DNA of 55,402 nt from Collinsella sp. (GTDB taxonomy: Bacteria > Actinomycetota > Coriobacteriia > Coriobacteriales > Coriobacteriaceae), in NCBI GenBank assembly GCA_019425045.1, contig JAHYYI010000004.1, positions 57,955-113,356 on the forward strand. The letters are read 5' to 3'. Shown piece by piece: positions 34,427 through 43,319 of the stretch. Position 1 is the first letter of the stretch; each line of letters begins with the position of its first letter. Under the pieces are notes generated by a model. That model was not told the DNA's origin. It did not search any database and saw only the letters and a list, made by a program, of their open reading frames with translations. The position numbers and the translations under genes are program-made.

Positions 34427-34969
34427 ATGTTTGGTTTTAAGAAAGAGCTCTACACGCCCGAGTATCAGCTTGTCGGCGACGAGTGCGCCGTAATCGAGAC
34501 GTCGAAGGGTACCATCAAGGTCAAGTTTGACGGCGAGGGCGCTCCCATTCATGTCGCGAACTTCTGCGAGCTTTCCACGATGGGCTTCTATGATGGCCTT
34601 AAGTTCCATCGCTATGTGCCCGGTTTTGTTATCCAGGGCGGCGACCCCAATACCCGCGACATGTCCGGCGCCGACGTCGCTGCCGGTCTTGAGGGCCCCG
34701 ACGGTATGCCCGGTACCGGTGGCCCCGGCTACTGCATCAAGGGCGAGTTTGCCACCAATCCGCGCAACAGCCATGTCGATGGCGCCCTTGCCATGGCACG
34801 CTCCATGGACCCCGATTCCGCGGGTTCGCAGTTCTACTTCTGCCTGGGTGCCCAGCATAACCTCGATTCCGGTTACACCGTCTTTGGTACCACGGTCGAG
34901 GGTCTCGATGTGATTTCGCAGCTGCGTGCCGGCGACGAGATCGTCCATGTCGAGATCGTTCACGAGTAA
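34427..34969 (+). CDS. Peptidyl-prolyl cis-trans isomerase, cyclophilin type
   Basis: 180 residues, cytosolic (no signal peptide). FHRYVPGFVIQGGDP carries the catalytic Arg, followed by GTGGPGYCIKGEF, LAMARSMDPDSAGSQFYF and VFGTTVEG, the usual cyclophilin order. It speeds proline isomerisation during folding. ATG 34427 follows AGGAAGG. The TPR gene begins 11 bases after its stop. Confidence 0.93.
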   Translation: MFGFKKELYTPEYQLVGDECAVIETSKGTIKVKFDGEGAPIHVANFCELSTMGFYDGLKFHRYVPGFVIQGGDPNTRDMSGADVAAGLEGPDGMPGTGGPGYCIKGEFATNPRNSHVDGALAMARSMDPDSAGSQFYFCLGAQHNLDSGYTVFGTTVEGLDVISQLRAGDEIVHVEIVHE

Positions 34970-34980
34970 AGGGGACTTCC

Positions 34981-36285
34981 TTGAATAGCCAGCTGATCCA
35001 ACAGGGCCGCGCCGCTTACCGCGCGGGTGATTTTTCTGCTGCAGCCCAGATGCTTGGGGCGGCAAAGACTCCCGATGAGATTATGGGCGAGGCCGATCAC
35101 CTTCGTGGCAACGCCTTGATGCACCTTGGCATGTATGCCGAGGCCGCCGAGGCCTATGCCGCCGCCCTCAACGACGGTACCTACGGCAAGCGCGGCGCGC
35201 TGCTCACCAACCGCGGCAAGGCGCTCGCCGCCGTGGGCGACTACACGACGGCCGCTCAGGCTTTCTCTGCCGTTACGCAGGATGCTTCCTATGCCACGCC
35301 GTTCAAGGCCTATCTGGGCCTGGGCAATGCGCTGTTCCAGTCGGGCGACTATGCCAACGCGGGAACCGCCTTCCGTCAGGCTGCCATCGACGGCGCCAAT
35401 CCGGCTCCTGCCGCCGCACTCGGCGAGCTCGGTCGTTGCTTCATTAAGCTCGGCCGTCCGGCGGATGCCGTGGAGACCTACCGCACGGCTATCGACTTTG
35501 CCGGCCCCCGCGACGACACGCGTGCGCTCAACGCCGGCATGGGTCAGGCGCTTTCTGCCGCCGGCCGTCCCTCCGACGCACTCGACGCCTTTAACGCCGC
35601 TACTGCCGATGGCATCTACCAGCTCACCTCCGAGCAGGCCGATGAGCTTGCCCGCGTGCACGATTCGCTTGCCGCGCTGTCTGCCCAGACGGCTATGGCC
35701 ACGGCTCCGGCGCCCGCGATGGACGCTCCTGCCGTCGATCCGCTCGATCCTACGGGCGCGACCGGTCAGTTTATGCCCGATCCCTCGGACACCGGCTTCT
35801 TTACGCTGTCCGAGTCCGAGATGGTCCAGCAGGACCGTCAGGATCGTAAGCAGGCCAAGGTCCGTCGTCGCCATCGCCACACGGGTCTTAAAGTCTTCAT
35901 CGTGCTGCTTCTGCTCATTTTGATCGCCGCGGGCGGTCTGGGCTTTGCCTACACGCGCGGCTTTGGCTTCCCGTCTCAGGAGTCTGTCGTTACCGATCTG
36001 TTCCAGGCTGCCGGCGACGGTGACGCCGCAAAGGCCGAGTCTTGCCTGGCCTCGAGCCTGTCCGAGGACGCTAAGTCGATGATCATCTCCTCGATTCCGC
36101 AGGGTGCCACCGTGTCCGTCGAGGGCATGGATCAGTCCATGACCGAGACGACCGCCAAGGTGAAGGCATCGCTGTCCAAGGGCGGCGAGCAGGAGTACAC
36201 CGTCAAATTCGTGCGCTCCGACAACCATATCGGCTGGGCCGTTTCTTCGCTCGATATGGATTTCTCGGCTGCTGACAACCAGTAG
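34981..36285 (+). CDS. TPR-repeat protein with one membrane helix
   Basis: 434 residues. About the first 230 form tetratricopeptide-like helical pairs (RAAYRAGDFSAAAQML, MYAEAAEAYAAAL, GDYTTAAQAF). A basic stretch (RKQAKVRRRHRHTG) precedes a single helix near 300-325, and the last 110 residues form a small extracytoplasmic domain. The layout suggests a cytosolic scaffold anchored in the membrane. TTG 34981 is the likely start, with AAAGGGG six bases upstream. Specific function unknown. Confidence 0.78.
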   Translation: MNSQLIQQGRAAYRAGDFSAAAQMLGAAKTPDEIMGEADHLRGNALMHLGMYAEAAEAYAAALNDGTYGKRGALLTNRGKALAAVGDYTTAAQAFSAVTQDASYATPFKAYLGLGNALFQSGDYANAGTAFRQAAIDGANPAPAAALGELGRCFIKLGRPADAVETYRTAIDFAGPRDDTRALNAGMGQALSAAGRPSDALDAFNAATADGIYQLTSEQADELARVHDSLAALSAQTAMATAPAPAMDAPAVDPLDPTGATGQFMPDPSDTGFFTLSESEMVQQDRQDRKQAKVRRRHRHTGLKVFIVLLLLILIAAGGLGFAYTRGFGFPSQESVVTDLFQAAGDGDAAKAESCLASSLSEDAKSMIISSIPQGATVSVEGMDQSMTETTAKVKASLSKGGEQEYTVKFVRSDNHIGWAVSSLDMDFSAADNQ

Positions 36286-36307
36286 TGACCTTATGGGATT
36301 TAGCTTT

Positions 36308-36342
36308 GCCCGGCGCTTCACCGCAAGTGAGGCGCCGGGCTT
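36308..36342. terminator. Hairpin terminator after the TPR gene
   Basis: GCCCGGCGC (36308-36316) pairs with GCGCCGGGC (36332-36340), extended inside by TTCAC/GTGA. The T tail is weak. Confidence 0.6.
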
Positions 36343-36400
36343 GCGCTAGTATGATGAGCTAGTAGTTTTCCAGCAATCATCCAACACATCAGGAGTTGCG

Positions 36401-37444
36401 TTGTTTTCTTTGATGGATATGTTCTTCGGTAGCTATGCGGGCGATCTTGCCATCGACCTCGGCACCGCCAATACGCTTGTCTCCGTGCGCGGCAAGGGCA
36501 TCGTCATTCGCGAGCCCTCTGTTGTCGCCATCGACAAGAACGACGAGCGCATCTTGGCGGTCGGTATCGAGGCAAAGCGCATGCTCGGCCGTACGCCCGG
36601 CAACATCGTGGCCGTTCGTCCCCTGAAGGACGGCGTCATCGCCGACTTCGATGTTACCGAGGCCATGCTTCGCTACTTTATCGACAAGGCGTCCGAGAAG
36701 CGCTATCCGTGGACTCCGCGTCCGCGTGTTGTCGTCTGCGTTCCCTCCGGTGTCACGTCGGTTGAGAAGCGCGCTGTCTTTGAGGCCACGATCCAGGCCG
36801 GTGCCCGCCAGGCCTATCTGATCGAAGAGCCCATGGCGGCTGCCATCGGCGCCGACCTGCCCGTCGAGGAACCCACCGGCTCCATGGTCATCGACATCGG
36901 TGGCGGTACCACCGAGGTTGCCGTTATCGCTATGGGCGGCATCGTCGTCTCGCAGTCTATCCGTATTGCCGGCGACGAGTTCGATCAGGCCATCCTCACG
37001 CACGTTCGCGATGCCTACAACCTGGCCATCGGCGAGCGTACGGCAGAGGACATCAAGATCAAGGTCGGCTCCGCCGTGCCGCTCAAGGATGAGCTCGACG
37101 TCGAGGTCAACGGCCGCGACGTGATCACCGGTCTGCCCAAGACCGTGCGCATCGAGAGCGAGGAGATTCGTCGCGCACTCAACAAGCCGCTCGACGAGAT
37201 GGCCAAGGCCGTCAAGGACGCACTCGACGCTACGCCTCCCGATCTTGCCTCGGACCTTATGTACTATGGCATTTTGCTGACCGGTGGCGGCGCGCTGCTG
37301 CGCGGTCTCGATGTGCGCCTGCGCGATGAGACCGGCGTTTCGGTCAACGTCAGCCCCACGGCGCTCGATAACGTTGTTAACGGCTGTGCCCGCGTGCTCG
37401 AGGCCAATGCGTTTGATGGCGGCTTCGTCCAGACCAATGCTTAA
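36401..37444 (+). CDS. mreB: Rod-shape-determining protein MreB
   Basis: 347 residues of the actin fold. It forms membrane-bound filaments that guide lateral wall synthesis. The phosphate-1 motif IDLGTANT, the phosphate-2 motif DIGGGTTEVAV and the adenosine motif TGGGALLRG are all present. TTG 36401 has AGGAG five bases upstream; ATG 36413 would be too far from it. First gene of the mreBCD-mrdA-rodA series. Confidence 0.95.
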   Translation: MFSLMDMFFGSYAGDLAIDLGTANTLVSVRGKGIVIREPSVVAIDKNDERILAVGIEAKRMLGRTPGNIVAVRPLKDGVIADFDVTEAMLRYFIDKASEKRYPWTPRPRVVVCVPSGVTSVEKRAVFEATIQAGARQAYLIEEPMAAAIGADLPVEEPTGSMVIDIGGGTTEVAVIAMGGIVVSQSIRIAGDEFDQAILTHVRDAYNLAIGERTAEDIKIKVGSAVPLKDELDVEVNGRDVITGLPKTVRIESEEIRRALNKPLDEMAKAVKDALDATPPDLASDLMYYGILLTGGGALLRGLDVRLRDETGVSVNVSPTALDNVVNGCARVLEANAFDGGFVQTNA

Positions 37445-37465
37445 TTTCCAAAAGGTGGATTCCAT

Positions 37466-38464
37466 TTGGCACGATCTTCGGGTTTCTCCACAAATCTGAA
37501 TACCAAGCGACAATCAACGGGTATGCGCCCGTTGATTGTTTTCAGCCTGATTTCGGTGTTGCTGCTCACGTTTTATATTCGTGAGGGCGAGACGGGGCCG
37601 ATTCATGCCGTTCGTTCGGGCGTGACGACGATTACCTCGCCGGTGCGTTTTCTGGGCTCGACTGTGGCGGCTCCCTTCAATGCGATCGGTAACGTGTTCT
37701 CTAACCTTACGGCGTCACAGGACACGCTTGACGAGCTTAAGAAGCAAAATGAGGAGCTGACCTCCAAGGTTGCCGAGCTCTCCGAGGCTCAAAAGACCGC
37801 CGAGCGACTGGAGGGTCTGGTCGGTCTGCAGTCGACCTACAACCTCAAGTCCACTGCAGCTCGTATCGTCGGCGCTTCGGGCGATGCCTGGACCTCGACC
37901 GTTACCATCGATAAAGGTTCTGCCGACGGGCTTACCATCAACATGCCTGTGACGAGTTCGGCTGGTGTTATCGGACAGATCATCGAAGTCTCGGCCAAGA
38001 CGTCCACCGTGCGTCTGATCGGCGATGAGAACTCGGGCGTGTCCGCTATGGTGCAGGACACGCGCGCCCAGGGCATGCTGCAGGGTCAGGCTGACGGCAC
38101 GCTGCGTCTTGAGTACGTGAGCGTCGACTCCGACGTTAAGGTTGGCGACATCATCGTGACCTCGGGCATTGGCGGTGTGTTCCCCAAGGGCCTTCCGCTC
38201 GGCACCGTCTCGTCGGTTGAGAAATCGGCAAACGACGTGTACTACACCATTGTGGTACGCGCCCAGACGACGGCCGAGAACAACGAGGAAGTGCTGGTCA
38301 TCACCTCGCTGACCGACGAACAGTCGGCCTCGGATGAGGACGTGAGCACCGCTAATAGCACGCCGCAGGGAACGTCGCGCGATGCTGCGACCAAGACGAA
38401 GGACGAGAGCTCGGATGACGGTTCCGACACGTCCGAGACGACCGATTCCGGCTCGAGCGAATAG
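37466..38464 (+). CDS. mreC: Rod-shape-determining protein MreC
   Basis: 332 residues. One N-terminal membrane helix (about 21-38), a coiled coil (about 83-115) and a beta-rich extracytoplasmic domain with TVTIDKGSADGL and VTSGIGGVFPKGLPLGTV. It links MreB filaments to PBP2 and RodA. The last 50 residues are Ser/Asp/Thr-rich and look disordered. TTG 37466 has AAGGTGG eight bases upstream. Confidence 0.92.
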   Translation: MARSSGFSTNLNTKRQSTGMRPLIVFSLISVLLLTFYIREGETGPIHAVRSGVTTITSPVRFLGSTVAAPFNAIGNVFSNLTASQDTLDELKKQNEELTSKVAELSEAQKTAERLEGLVGLQSTYNLKSTAARIVGASGDAWTSTVTIDKGSADGLTINMPVTSSAGVIGQIIEVSAKTSTVRLIGDENSGVSAMVQDTRAQGMLQGQADGTLRLEYVSVDSDVKVGDIIVTSGIGGVFPKGLPLGTVSSVEKSANDVYYTIVVRAQTTAENNEEVLVITSLTDEQSASDEDVSTANSTPQGTSRDAATKTKDESSDDGSDTSETTDSGSSE

Positions 38465-38475
38465 GGGGCATGTCC

Positions 38476-39042
38476 ATGGATCTACACGAGCAGGGGATGA
38501 GCTCCCGCACGTTTGTAATCGCCGCCATCGTGTGCGTGCTGCTGCAGGCAGGCCTGGCACCGCAGATCTCCATTGCGGGCGGTCGCGTCAACTTCATGAT
38601 TATCCTGGTGTGCCTAAGCGTGTTCTCGGGCGACCCGACCCGTGCCGTCGTGTGCGGTTTTTGCAGCGGCTTGTTTTATGACCTGTCCGCTGCCGTGCCG
38701 GTGGGAGTTATGTCGCTCCTGCTGACCGTGGGTTCTTTTGCCCTGGTGCACAGCGCTGCCGGTCAAACGAGCGGTACCCCGAGTGCGCGCGGCATCACTG
38801 TGGGCGCCTTTGCGCTCGTCATTAATGTGATCTACAGCATCATCTTGCTGTTTATGGGTATGGAGACGAGCTTTGTCGTGGCGATCTTCGGCCATGCGGT
38901 GCCGTCTTCGATCCTGACGGGTCTGGTTGCCATTCCGTTTTTGATGTCCGGCGTCGTGCCGCAGTCCGGTTATGGATTCTCCGCACGTGGCGGACGCCAG
39001 ACGGGCATGCGCTTTAAGCCCAAGACCCGTAAGCTCAAATAG
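38476..39042 (+). CDS. mreD: Rod-shape-determining protein MreD
   Basis: 188 residues, five hydrophobic segments, small polytopic partner of MreC. ATG 38476 is preferred: AGGGGG at 38463-38468 is seven bases upstream but only one base from ATG 38470. The sequence is weakly conserved in this family, so the call leans on place in the cluster and topology. Confidence 0.85.
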   Translation: MDLHEQGMSSRTFVIAAIVCVLLQAGLAPQISIAGGRVNFMIILVCLSVFSGDPTRAVVCGFCSGLFYDLSAAVPVGVMSLLLTVGSFALVHSAAGQTSGTPSARGITVGAFALVINVIYSIILLFMGMETSFVVAIFGHAVPSSILTGLVAIPFLMSGVVPQSGYGFSARGGRQTGMRFKPKTRKLK

Positions 39043-39055
39043 GGGAGGCCCGTAG

Positions 39056-41125
39056 ATGTCTTCCCAGATGACGGTTATTATCGCCGGTATCGTGCTGGTT
39101 GTGGCCATCGTGGTCGCGCTGGTCATCATGCGTCGCGGCGATTCCCGTTTTACCTACGATACGCAGCATGGAACGGCCCCGCGCGCCACCGAGGGCGAGG
39201 GCAATACCGCGGCGACCGCCTTTAAGGGCCGCTTCTCCATCCTCACCACGGGTGTGGGCGCGATGTTCGCGGCGCTTGCCGTCAAGCTGTGGGGCATGCA
39301 GATGGTCTCGTCGGACTATTATGAAAAGCAGGCTAATAGTAATCAGACGCGCACCGTTACCACACCCGCTGTGCGCGGCCGCATCCTCGACCGTAATGGC
39401 GTGGCACTTGTCCAGAACCGTCCCTCACTTGCTGTCGTGGCCTACCGCGACCTTGCCGAGGATGAGGTTCTGGTTCGCCATCTTGCCAACGTGCTCGGTA
39501 TGCCCTACGTGGCGGTTCTGCGCAATATTCAGGACAATTCCGAGGGCGCCCAGAGCCTGCATACCATCGCGACGGACGTCCGTCGCTCCACGGTTGCCTA
39601 TATCAAGGAGCACGCCGGCGAGTTCCCGGGCGTCAAGATTGCCGAGCGTACCGAGCGCCAGTACCCGTACGGCGAGACGGCCTGTCACATTTTGGGCTAT
39701 ACCGGCACCATTACCTCCGAGCAGCTTGAGGCCCAGAATAAGAAAACCTCTGGCGACGATGATGCTTCTGCTGGCCGGATTACGTACCAGTCGGGCGATA
39801 TCGTGGGCCAGGCGGGTGTTGAGAGCTACTACGAAAACCTGCTGCAGGGTATTCGTGGCGAGCAGACCGTCAAGGTCGATGCCTCGGGCAATGTGACCGG
39901 TCAGGCCGGCGCCGTGCCCGCCAAGGCCGGCTCCGACATTAAGCTCACGCTCGACCTCAAGATCCAACAGGCCTGTGAGACGGCGCTGGCGAGCGCCATC
40001 GAGCTTGCCAAGACCACTGGCTACAGCAATGCCGGCAACGGCGCTGTGGTGTGTCTCGATCCCAACAACGGCGAGATCCTGGGCATGGCGAGCGAGCCCA
40101 AGTTCGATCCGTCCGTCTTTATCGGCGGCGTCTCAAATGACGTGTGGACCGAGCTCAATGATGACAAGGGTTCGCACCCGCTGCTCAACCGCGCCATTAG
40201 CGGACAGTACATGTCGGCCTCGACCATCAAGCCGCTCTCGGCACTGGCCGGTCTTGAGTTTGGAACCTACACTTCAACGCAGACAACCAACTGCACGGGC
40301 TATTGGACGGGCTTGGGCAAGGCTTGGGGCAAGCGCTGCTGGCTGACGTCTGGACACGGCACCATGACGCTGCAGTCGGGTATTGCCAACTCGTGCGACC
40401 CCGTCTTCTACGATATGGGCAAGGCGTTCTTTTATGACGAGCAACATTCCGAGGGCCTGCAGGAGGTCTTTCGTCGCTGGGGCCTAGGCAAGACCTGCGG
40501 TATCGATTTGCCGAGTGAGGGCGCGGGCCGTATTCCCGATGCCGAGTGGAAAGAGTCGTACTTTACCGACGCCTCTGCCGAGGACCGCAAGTGGAATGCC
40601 GGCGATATGACCAACATTGCCATCGGCCAGGGCGACATTTTGGTGACGCCTCTGCAGATGGCATGCGCCTACATGGGCCTTGCCAACGGCGGTAAGCAGT
40701 ACGTGCCTCACGTGTTTTTGTCTGCCGTGTCGCGCGATGGCGACGGCGATGCCTATAAGTACAACGGCAAAGGCAAGAAGAAGCGCTTGGAGGCCAAGAT
40801 CAACAGCGATTCGGATTTGGCTCTTGTTCGCAACGGCATGCACGACGTGATTTACACGGCATCGACGTCCCTGGCGGCTCACTTTGGCACCCTGACGCCG
40901 CAGGTATACGGCAAGTCGGGCACGGGCGAGAAAAGCGGCGAGGACGAATACGCGTGGTTCTGCGCCTATGCGCCGGCCGATGATCCCAAGTATGTCATCG
41001 CTACTGTCCTGGAGCAGGGCGGCGGTGGCTCAGATACCGCGATGCATGTCGTGCGCGACGTGCTCGGCGCGATTTATGACGAGCCCGATACCTCTTCGGC
41101 CTCGGGCGATTCTTCGGTTCGATAG
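39056..41125 (+). CDS. mrdA: Penicillin-binding protein 2, elongation transpeptidase
   Basis: 689 residues, class B PBP that crosslinks lateral-wall peptidoglycan. Dimerisation region RGRILDRNGVALVQNRPS; catalytic serine in SASTIKP, second motif SCD (the SxD form of PBP2) and third motif KSGTGEK. Two hydrophobic segments precede the dimerisation domain (about 6-25 and 60-82), where one is usual. A Gly/Asp-rich insert with KGKKKR lies before the third motif. ATG 39056 follows GGGGAGG. Confidence 0.93.
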   Translation: MSSQMTVIIAGIVLVVAIVVALVIMRRGDSRFTYDTQHGTAPRATEGEGNTAATAFKGRFSILTTGVGAMFAALAVKLWGMQMVSSDYYEKQANSNQTRTVTTPAVRGRILDRNGVALVQNRPSLAVVAYRDLAEDEVLVRHLANVLGMPYVAVLRNIQDNSEGAQSLHTIATDVRRSTVAYIKEHAGEFPGVKIAERTERQYPYGETACHILGYTGTITSEQLEAQNKKTSGDDDASAGRITYQSGDIVGQAGVESYYENLLQGIRGEQTVKVDASGNVTGQAGAVPAKAGSDIKLTLDLKIQQACETALASAIELAKTTGYSNAGNGAVVCLDPNNGEILGMASEPKFDPSVFIGGVSNDVWTELNDDKGSHPLLNRAISGQYMSASTIKPLSALAGLEFGTYTSTQTTNCTGYWTGLGKAWGKRCWLTSGHGTMTLQSGIANSCDPVFYDMGKAFFYDEQHSEGLQEVFRRWGLGKTCGIDLPSEGAGRIPDAEWKESYFTDASAEDRKWNAGDMTNIAIGQGDILVTPLQMACAYMGLANGGKQYVPHVFLSAVSRDGDGDAYKYNGKGKKKRLEAKINSDSDLALVRNGMHDVIYTASTSLAAHFGTLTPQVYGKSGTGEKSGEDEYAWFCAYAPADDPKYVIATVLEQGGGGSDTAMHVVRDVLGAIYDEPDTSSASGDSSVR

Positions 41126-41134
41126 GAGGTTGCG

Positions 41135-42361
41135 ATGGATTTTTCTCCGGCGGATCTGTTCCGTTCAACCAAGACCGGCTCTCGCAGCAGCCTGGACCGC
41201 GTCAACAAGCAACTTTCGGCCTCGCGCGGTACGTTTCGCCAAAAGGTGCATATCGGTGTGCTGCTGGCTACCGTCGCGCTCGTTGCCTATGGCGCCATCA
41301 TTATTTGGTCGGCGTCACAGTTTAAGGCCGACGCCTCATTCTCGCGCCACCTGCTGGGCATTGGCATTGGCGCGGTGCTTGCGGTGCTCGTCTGGCGTAC
41401 CGATCTGCGCGGCATCTCTAACTTCTCGACGGCGCTGCTCGTCATTGACCTTATTGTGATCTTCTCGCCCAAGATTCCGGGCCTGTCCTATACGGGCGGT
41501 CTGGGCATGACGGGCTGGATCAAGATTCCCGGTATCGGCTTGACATTCCAGCCGGTTGAGCTTGCCAAGCTCATCACCATCTTCTTTATCGCCACGCTTG
41601 GCTCGCAGTATAACGGCCGCATCGATACCGTTCGCGACTACGTCAAGCTCTGCGGCATGCTGTCCATTCCGTTTTTGGCCGTCGTCGCCATGGGCGACCT
41701 GGGCTCGGGCCTGGTCGTGCTGGTCTCGGGCGCCATCGTCATCTGCATGAGCGGTGCACGCCGCGAATGGGTGCTGTCGACCCTGGCCCTGCTCGTGGGC
41801 CTGGTGGCCCTCGTCCTGGCGCTCGATTCGGTCTTTGATTCGTTGCTCGGCCACGATGTGCTCATCAAGCAGTATCAGATGAACCGCCTGACGGTCTTTA
41901 TCGACCCCGATAATGCCGATTCGGACGATGCCTACAACCTGCAGCAGTCGCTTATCGCCGTTGGCTCGGGCGGCTTCTTTGGTAAGGGTTTGGGCCATGC
42001 GACGCAGTCGGCCGGCGGCTTTCTGCCTGAGTTCCACACCGACTTCGTCTTCGCCTTCCTGTCCGAGACCTTTGGCTTTTGCGGTTCCTTTTTGCTCCTA
42101 TGCCTCTACGTGCTGCTGATCTTTTCGACGATTCGCGTCGCCTTTAAGTGTGAGTCGCTGTTCTTGCGCCTATCGTGTGTGGGCATCGTTGGCATGTGGG
42201 CGTTCCAGACCTTCGAAAACATCGGCATGTGCATCGGCATGATGCCGATTACCGGTATTCCGCTACCGTTTATTAGCTTCGGTTCGTCTTCGATGATGAT
42301 TCAGCTGCTGACGGTGGGTATCGTACAATCCATATGGCGGCATCGTTCGGGCGCCGCGTAA
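41135..42361 (+). CDS. rodA: RodA, SEDS-family peptidoglycan polymerase
   Basis: 408 residues with about ten membrane helices. QPVELAKL, MGDLGSGLVVL (with the conserved Asp), the RLTVFIDPD loop and GIPLPFISFGSSS are SEDS hallmarks. It polymerises glycan strands from lipid II alongside PBP2. ATG 41135 follows TAGGAGG nine bases after the mrdA stop. Confidence 0.94.
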   Translation: MDFSPADLFRSTKTGSRSSLDRVNKQLSASRGTFRQKVHIGVLLATVALVAYGAIIIWSASQFKADASFSRHLLGIGIGAVLAVLVWRTDLRGISNFSTALLVIDLIVIFSPKIPGLSYTGGLGMTGWIKIPGIGLTFQPVELAKLITIFFIATLGSQYNGRIDTVRDYVKLCGMLSIPFLAVVAMGDLGSGLVVLVSGAIVICMSGARREWVLSTLALLVGLVALVLALDSVFDSLLGHDVLIKQYQMNRLTVFIDPDNADSDDAYNLQQSLIAVGSGGFFGKGLGHATQSAGGFLPEFHTDFVFAFLSETFGFCGSFLLLCLYVLLIFSTIRVAFKCESLFLRLSCVGIVGMWAFQTFENIGMCIGMMPITGIPLPFISFGSSSMMIQLLTVGIVQSIWRHRSGAA

Positions 42362-42379
42362 CCGCTGGAGGGGTTTGCT

Positions 42380-43309
42380 ATGAAAATTCCCGTAGATAAG
42401 CTGACCCGCGCTTTTAAGATGGGCGCGTCCGTTAAGAAGGATTCCGATACGCCGGTGCGCGTCTCGGTCTATCTGGATTCGTCCGCCTCGCGCTTTCTTG
42501 CTGAGACGGTGCGTGACGCCTTTGTGCCGCAGACGACCTCGGGCATTGTGCGCGTCGAGCGTCTGGGGGAGGAGCGAATTGCTCCAAAGACCGATACCGA
42601 TGTGGTGCTGGTGCTCTCGTGTGGTTCCGACCGCCTGGAGAGTGCCGTGCAGGAGCTCGTGATCGCCGGCGCGCCCGTGTGCGTGCTTGCCGAGTCTGCT
42701 GTGGAGGTGCCGTTTATCGAGGAGTCCACGCCCATGCTCGGCGTGGTGGCGGCAACCGATAAGACGTATCTGCTCGAGACGCTTGCCCGCTGGATTCTCG
42801 ATCGCACCGACAAGGAAACGGCTTTTGCGGCGAACTTTGCCTTTATGCGCATCGCGGCAGCTAATCGTATCATCACCTCGTGCGCGCTCACCAATATGGC
42901 GACCGGTGCGCTGGTGTTTTTGCCGGGCGCCGATTATCCCGTTATGGCGCTGGCGCAGGTGGGCATGCTCTTTGAGCTCGCTGCCGTCTTTGGACGCGGC
43001 ATTAAGCCTGAGCGCGGCTACGAGGTCGCGGGCGTGCTTGCCGGCGGTCTTGTGATCCGCGCGGTCACCCGCGCGCTCGTCAAGCAGACGCCGCATATTG
43101 GGTTTGCCGTTAAGGCGCTCACTGCTGCCGCGGGCACCTATGGCATGGGCCGTGCGCTTGTTTCGCTCTACGAGCGCGATGTCGACTACAGCCGTGCCAA
43201 CGAGGTGGTCACTGCCACGTTCTCCCGCGTTCGCGATCTGGTGACCACGGTCGCGGGCGCTACCCGTCCTATGGCGTCCTACCAAGACGCATCCGATCTC
43301 GCTGCTTAG
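42380..43309 (+). CDS. DUF697-like membrane protein
   Basis: 309 residues. The N-terminal part (1-150) looks soluble, with a beta-alpha pattern (VVLVLSCGSD, GAPVCVLAES, MLGVVAATDKTYL). From about 160 two or three hydrophobic stretches (ITSCALTNMATGALVFLPG, VAGVLAGGLVIRAVTRALV) resemble DUF697 proteins. It sits between rodA and the radical SAM gene with tight spacing, so it is co-transcribed. Role unknown; a link to wall elongation is only a guess from position. Confidence 0.65.
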   Translation: MKIPVDKLTRAFKMGASVKKDSDTPVRVSVYLDSSASRFLAETVRDAFVPQTTSGIVRVERLGEERIAPKTDTDVVLVLSCGSDRLESAVQELVIAGAPVCVLAESAVEVPFIEESTPMLGVVAATDKTYLLETLARWILDRTDKETAFAANFAFMRIAAANRIITSCALTNMATGALVFLPGADYPVMALAQVGMLFELAAVFGRGIKPERGYEVAGVLAGGLVIRAVTRALVKQTPHIGFAVKALTAAAGTYGMGRALVSLYERDVDYSRANEVVTATFSRVRDLVTTVAGATRPMASYQDASDLAA

Positions 43310-43319
43310 GGGTTTTCTG

